Origin: Celoporthe dispersa
Taxonomy: Eukaryota; Ascomycota; Sordariomycetes; Diaporthales; Cryphonectriaceae
Direction: 5' to 3'
NCBI GenBank assembly: GCA_016584495.1
Contig: WAID01000007.1
Location: forward strand, 916,001-980,000
DNA: 64,000 nt
The notes beneath the pieces are model-generated. The model saw only the letters and a list, made by a program, of their open reading frames with translations. It was not told the DNA's origin and did not search any database. The position numbers and the translations under genes are program-made. Every line of letters begins with the position of its first letter. Position 1 is the stretch's first letter. Positions 58,627 to 64,000 of this stretch are shown piece after piece.

Positions 58627-60784
58627 CGTCTGGAGGACTCGGGGTCGCGATCATAATTTTGTTGCGCTGGGATAGTTATTACTGAATTTCTCTCCATGCG
58701 TGAAAGAACGCCTCTCTAAAAATAAAAATAAAAAGAATAAAAACTAGCAGTCATGGAAATCACTTTCAATATTATTCTTCTTCATAGTATTCTTTATTAA
58801 GATAGGATTGTTCTATCCTGGGTTAGATTACCGTATTATCCTCTTTATATTTGATTGTTCGAGTCGACGACGCTTATCACGATACGCGAAAACAGGAAAA
58901 AGGGCTTCCTAACAGGTGGGATTGAGAAGAATAAAAGGAGTGTGACATTACCGCGCCCCCTTTAAAAGACACGAGTACCCAAAAACAAAGCACAAGGGCT
59001 GGGTTCCGATTCATACTAAAAAACCCAGCAAGTTTTGTAGCCTTTCTAGACAAAGCAGAGATATCCTCACGACTGTATACCCCTACACGATGGGCTCTGA
59101 AACCACAGGTTCGAGGCCTCTCGAGATACGGTCACAGGCACAAACCATGGTTTATGAAACCACCAACCCGCGTTACGCGTCTTTGATACACAAGTTGAAC
59201 TGTGGACTTGTTGCCATCGCAGTGAGGTGGAAGGTCCTCATTGGCACATTGTGCTGCTCCCCACGCAAGTAGCCCCAATCGGAGGACCTACGGCTTCTAG
59301 GTATCGCTCATGACATAGCCCGAGCTTCTCACACGAGTTCTTGAAGCCCTCCACATCGTAGAATCTAGGATCAGGGTCCCAACCGGACCATTGGACCTAA
59401 TACTGGTCGACCTCCTATTCCAAGCTGATAGGAGGGCTCAGATCCCAGATGTGAAGGGTCAGCTTGTGGCAGAAATATATTTAAAGAGCACAATAAGTGA
59501 GAATACATTTTCGGATGGATTAGAATGCATAGGAGGGTTTTTTCAAAGCTTGAGGTTGAGGTACCAGAATACTGCATGCACCTATGAATATAAAGATAAA
59601 AATAAATGCGAGAAGATGACAATGTACTTTTGAGAAATCACTCATTCTGTCTCTGAAAAGAGAGAATGATTATCTGAGGGTACTATCATCCAAACAGAGC
59701 CAGTACCAGCTGAGCCTAACATGTTGATTCCAGAGTTGTACTCCTAGCATGATAACAAGAGATACTGATAATTTGAGACGAGCAAGGTAAGCATTGGCGA
59801 ATACAAAAGTGTCTGCATTTGGACTGCTCTCTGAATCCAAGAGAGAAGGAAAGTAAAGAAAGGAGCAGTGCTGTTCTATAGGCTGAGCACTGGAGCCTGT
59901 GGGTCTAGGTGGGCCAATTTGAGGGCCTAGCTCGTGATATAATTGCACATTGATGTTATTAGTACTGCTTGTGATAATCATAAAAATAATGCTGCCTAGT
60001 CTAGAAGGAGTAGTATTGAGAGAATATGTGTAGCATCAGCTGTAAGTGAGAATGCACTTACTGAGTGAGGTACTGTTAGCCTGTGTGGCAGTTACTTAAG
60101 TATTCTCTATATATTAAAAAAAAGCAGTAAGTCTCTACCTAAGTAGCTAATCAACTATTCTTCACAAGGCAATAAAGATTATAGCATATAGATTTTCAGC
60201 ACAACTATACACACACAGTATAAAATTATATATCTATGCTGAGGCTAAACAAATATGTTCAGATGGTATTCAGGCTAGTATAGCGGTGATGGGGCTGTAG
60301 GGACTCGGTTGACCTTGGACTGACTGGCCTGGCCACGAGCTGTGACGCATCACAACTCCAGACATCATGTCTCGTCTTTTAATGCCTACTCATGATCAAG
60401 ACTGAAACTATATATAGTAGGATGATATCAGCAGGTATGTTCGGGCTTCGTATATGTTATGCACTTTGTGGCCTCCCAGAATTATCACATTGAGCATGCA
60501 TTGTAGTAACATTGTCACAAGTGCGTCTGGGACAATAAATTACACTCAAGCTGAGATACGTTTCCAAGTCCGTAAAGATACGCATACACATACAAAAGAG
60601 AGAAAAAAGGAAATGGACATAATGGCGAACAAGTGAGTTCACAATTGATCGTAGCACAACAAGCCGAGATAGGTCTCGCGCATCAAGCTTTCTCTACTGA
60701 TTATCCGATCCAAAAGCAGCAAGCAGGTTAGGCAATACCCAGCGCACTTCCTTCAACAGGCCACATAGACTCCAGAGGACCACT
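58627..60784. other. AT-rich, gene-free region, possible decayed transposon
   Basis: 2.2 kb distinctly richer in A/T than the rest of the window, with many TA-rich stretches (about 59580-59600, 60110-60250) and no supported gene. Short open frames do not resemble proteins. Such blocks in ascomycetes often come from repeats mutated by repeat-induced point mutation, but no second copy or intact element is visible here, so origin is uncertain. Confidence 0.5.
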
Positions 60785-61824
60785 CTATTCACTCCCCCTG
60801 CGCCCATGGTGGTGATGTCCATGGTGACCACCTCCCCACTGTTGCTGCTGCTCATGTTGGTGATGCTTATGAACCCTAAACCCCACCCCAGAACAACGTC
60901 AGCATTCTAACATTCCAGCAATATTATATTACCGGGAGAGGAAAGGATAAGAGTGAACGGTAGGTTTGGACAGGCACGCGAGACTCACTCATGCTTTCCA
61001 AAGTCCTCCAGCTTGCTCCCCGCAAAAGCACCCACGCCGGCAGCCAGCAGTGAGCCCATGATGCCCGTACCACCCATCTTGTGCGCCGCGAACCCGGCCG
61101 CCGCACCGCCAGCGAGCCCTCCCATCAGGCCGCGGTCCTCGTCGCCGGGCTGCTGCCCCTGCTGTCCCTGCTGTGCGTACTGTCCCGGCTGCTGCTGCTG
61201 CTGCTGCGGGTACTGGCCCTGCTGCCCGTACGGCACGGGCGAATGTCCTCCGTATCCCTGCTGTGGCGGCGGCGTGCCGTACTGTCCATCGCGGTACTGG
61301 TCTGGAGGGCCGCCTGCGTACTGGGGCTGTGGGGGTGGGTACTGCTGGCCGTAGCCTGGAGGGGGCGGGGGCTGCCGCCATAGCCCTGGGGAGGGCCTCC
61401 GGGGTGGTGGCCGTGCGGGGGCTGCTGGAAGGGTGGTGGGCCCTGGTGGTGAGGCGAGGGCGAGCCGTAGGTGTGCTGGGGAGGGCTGGTAGCCGCCCTG
61501 GGGTGCGTAGGGAGAGTGAGAAGGAGGATAACCGCCCTGTTGTGTGGGAGAGACCCAAGAGGTGGTGGGTTAGCATAGGCCAGGGGGACTAATGTTGTTG
61601 TTGTTGTTGTTGTTGCTGCTGCTGCTGCGACCGCGGCTGCCTTTTTTCAATTGGGAAGAGGGAGACGGAGACGTAGGAGGATTGGGACTGTGGTTACGAA
61701 CCTGCTGGGAGTAGTCGGGCTGTCCTTGGTAGCCCTGCTGCTGGTAGCCACCTGGCGCAGGAGATTGATAGCTACGGTTGCCGTCGCCTCCACCAGCACC
61801 GGAGTAGTAGTCGTTGGCGGACAT
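60785..61824 (-). CDS. Glycine-zipper protein with Q/Y/P-rich N-terminus and His-rich tail
   Basis: Exons 61824-61702, 61536-60989 and 60875-60785; about 253 aa. The N-terminal two-thirds is a prion-like Gln/Tyr/Gly/Pro region (YQQQGYQGQPDYSQQ, QYPPPQPQYAGGPPDQY, QQQQQQPGQYAQQGQQGQQ). A glycine-zipper hydrophobic segment follows: RGLMGGLAGGAAAGFAAHKM and GSLLAAGVGAFAGSKLEDF. The last exon gives a His-rich end (HHGHHHHGRRGSE). The first intron (165 nt) has donor GTTCGT and holds a (TTG/CTG)n repeat. Two compensating breaks occur in exon 2, an extra base at 61478-61481 and a missing one near 61370-61380; correction joins all the Q/P-rich blocks. Typical of fungal glycine-zipper proteins of unknown role, possibly membrane-associated and self-assembling. 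Confidence 0.75.
61593..61628. repeat. (TTG)n(CTG)n trinucleotide tract in an intron
   Basis: About seven TTG then five CTG units within intron 1 of the glycine-zipper gene. Reads through as poly-Asn/Ser if the intron is retained. Confidence 0.85.
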
Positions 61825-62935
61825 GATGAAGGGAAGGGAGAGTGGAGGCTTGGTAGGAGGAATTGGTGGTGCTTTTCTTGTTTGTATTCTGTCTTGTATT
61901 GATATGAAGAAGAGAGAGAAGATATCCAGGTATCAAGAGTGTTGGTGAGGATGATGCTGATGCTGGTGGTGGTGGTGGTGAGGAGGAGGAATGGGAAGAG
62001 GTGGAGATGCGGAAGCTGATGACGGTTGGGAGCAGCAGCTAGAGCATTAAATGGGAAACACGAAAAAAAAAAAGAGAACAAGTGGTCCCCCTGCCCCTCT
62101 CTCTCTCTCCTCGCCTCAAGGATGCGGTGCAGCTTACACAACATACGACGCTACTTACACACCAAAGAGGCCACAGAAACGGTCTCGAGTTGCGCCTCCT
62201 GCTCCTCCTCCTCTACCTCAGACCAACCAGGCACCGCCAGAACCCGCCGCCCAACCAGCACCAGGGGACCAGAGGAAGGATTCGGCCTGCTGGTAAGGCC
62301 CGCTGACCTTCTGTCCTTTCGTGCCTCAGCAATCTGCAGTCAGCACCCATAACCATAACCATAACCGCCAGCTGAAGCTTCCTTGGGCTACCTCCCAGCC
62401 CTCTTGGGGGACCAGAGGCTTACCCCACAATATGGGCTGAGCTGAGCTTCCTGGGGGCCGGCGTCGTCACCTGTGAAAGCTCACCACCGGGCGAGCCGGA
62501 GCGATCTCGGGGGCTTCGGGACGTGGGGCGCGACTGCACATCGTCCAGCCAAAAAAGAGCTTCAAGACTTGGCTCAGCCACACACGACCAACTGAACAAG
62601 TTGACGGCGCCACAAGGCCAGTCGTGTTTTGTGAACAAGCCACCCTGTGTTCCTCGGGAATAAAGAGAGAAGACACGAGGGGTTTCGCGCGTGTGTGTGT
62701 GGGGGTTTTGGTCCGTCGAGCCGAGCAGAAAGCTGGAGGCGAGCTAATATAATCCCTGCACAGCACAGACCCGGTTTGCTGCGGCCCAGACTGCGGCCTC
62801 ATCATCCGACCCTGCCCCAGATAAGGCAGAGCCTCTGTTTCCCCCATCAGCGCTGGAAACACAACACATCGCACACCCTCGCGCAGAGGGGAGACATCTT
62901 CACCGCGTTGAAAGTACAGACGGATGGAACGTGTG

Positions 62936-62974
<39 letters not shown>

Positions 62975-64000
62975 GAGAAATGAAGACAACAGCTGGTGCG
63001 AGCAACACCCGCACCCACCTGACTCTCTAGGCCAAGAGATGAGTAAATGATGCCTCGAGTTCCTGCATGAAGGAATAGGTGATGTGACAACAATGTGATT
63101 AAACCAAAAGAAAAAGAAAAAGGGAAGAAGGACAGCCAACGAACCCTCCCTCCCCCTCCCCCCCCAAAAAAACAACCAAAACCAAGTTAACGTAGCCTTT
63201 ACTCAAATGCCGCCCCACGATTTGTATCAGTGTCCGCCCTGAAAACAACCAACCGCGACCCCTGGGAAATGTAATGTTACCTTTACGTCCCTCTCTCGAG
63301 TCTGTTTTTTTTAAAAAAAAAAATAATGAAATCCTCCGTAGTAGAGCGATGCATGTCAGGTGCTTTCCCACGTGCTGCCGCCCTATTTACATGCGCTCCT
63401 TCCTTACATAGTACATGTGGCCTGGTCCCGAACCCCATCGGGGCAGGCAGGTGCGCCCTTGCTTCCTGCCTGTCACTTCATGCAACCCGTACCGTTTTTT
63501 TCCCCTTCTTTCCTTCCCTCCTCCGTGTCTTTATTTTCTTCTTTGGTCTTGAACGGAAATCAAAACCACGGTTCAGCCCGACGTGGGTAGACGAGACGAA
63601 CGCGTGGGAGCGAGAGGGCTATAGGTGTGAGTGGGGACGCAGGGAGGGGTGGGCAGGGCCATATTTCCCCTCCAGTGACAGACTGGGGCCTCGTTGATTT
63701 GCAATATCGACTCGAGACGGCGGTACGGGTCGAGGGAGGGGGGCTCAACCATGGTAGACAGATCTATTGGCTCTGATGACTGTGGTGTATACGTGCGCGC
63801 GCCTGCATGTGTGTAAGAGGAAGCGTGTGACAGACATCCTGGACCAGGTATTACCAGAATAGGGTCCTCCCTCCTGTACGACAGCCCTTCTAGACAATAC
63901 CGGCATCAGACGACCCTCTATCGGGCCAAAAGCAGAAGATACAATATACAGTAAACTGACATCTCAGTTCCCAGCTGCAGCGGTGAGGCTTACGGCCGTA
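61825..64000. other. Gene-free right end of the window
   Basis: 2.2 kb. No supported gene. Contains (GGT)n near 61963-61980, the 5' region of the glycine-zipper gene with an A run near 62064, a (GA)12 tract at 62951-62974, and poly-A/T runs near 63310-63324. A gene could start beyond the edge. Confidence 0.45.
62951..62974. repeat. (AG)12 microsatellite
   Basis: Perfect AG tract directly following a TG stretch, intergenic. Confidence 0.95.

Noticed and set aside
59090..59140. GGTTCGAGGCC as a tRNA T-arm
   Set aside because: The flanking bases do not pair into a T-stem and no acceptor or anticodon arm is found.

Overview
The window is nuclear DNA of a filamentous ascomycete (Pezizomycotina, most likely a sordariomycete). 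The evidence is short GT-AG introns, GC-rich third codon positions in genes, long gene-poor spacers full of C/T, G/A and A homopolymer tracts, and families typical of these fungi (2EXR proteins, DUF4112, a MirB/Sit1-type siderophore transporter, a fungal ABCC transporter). No prokaryotic feature, CRISPR array, tRNA or rRNA gene was recognised.

Layout. 0-15 kb: 3' part of a secreted class-3 lipase; a 14-3-3 gene with an 8-nt microexon; a small unknown gene (6.5-6.9 kb, minus) and an unknown CPVCG-motif gene (8.9-9.6 kb, minus); a synaptojanin-type phosphoinositide phosphatase (10.6-14.8 kb, minus). 15-32 kb: the U1 snRNP factor PRP39; mitochondrial cytochrome c peroxidase; a 2EXR protein; the F1-ATPase assembly factor ATP11, convergent with a 4-coumarate/acyl-CoA ligase that has a peroxisomal-type C-terminus, with an (AG)55 tract between them. 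32-42 kb: a small secreted protein, a VWA protein, a DUF4112 membrane protein, a Ras-like protein with degenerate G motifs, and glutathione-dependent formaldehyde dehydrogenase. 43-64 kb: a second 2EXR protein with a GGA/GAG tract, a siderophore transporter with a pair of ATCTGATAA (SreA-type) sites upstream, a 15-exon ABCC transporter convergent with an SMP-30-like beta-propeller gene, an unknown 219-aa protein, an AT-rich gene-free stretch (58.7-60.7 kb), and a glycine-zipper Q/Y/P-rich protein.

Most genes are unrelated housekeeping genes. The only hints of functional grouping are the transporter/beta-propeller pair and the iron-responsive sites at the siderophore transporter. No complete biosynthetic cluster is visible.

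The strongest anomaly is that about half the genes, including normally indispensable ones (14-3-3, synaptojanin-like phosphatase) and cytochrome c peroxidase, carry one or two single-base frame breaks, mostly in short G/C runs. In each case the conserved protein resumes in another frame and overall length returns to a multiple of three once the break is allowed for. Assembly or sequencing indels are the simplest explanation, and gene models taken directly from this sequence will be wrong at those points. I did not find a convincing new biological system.
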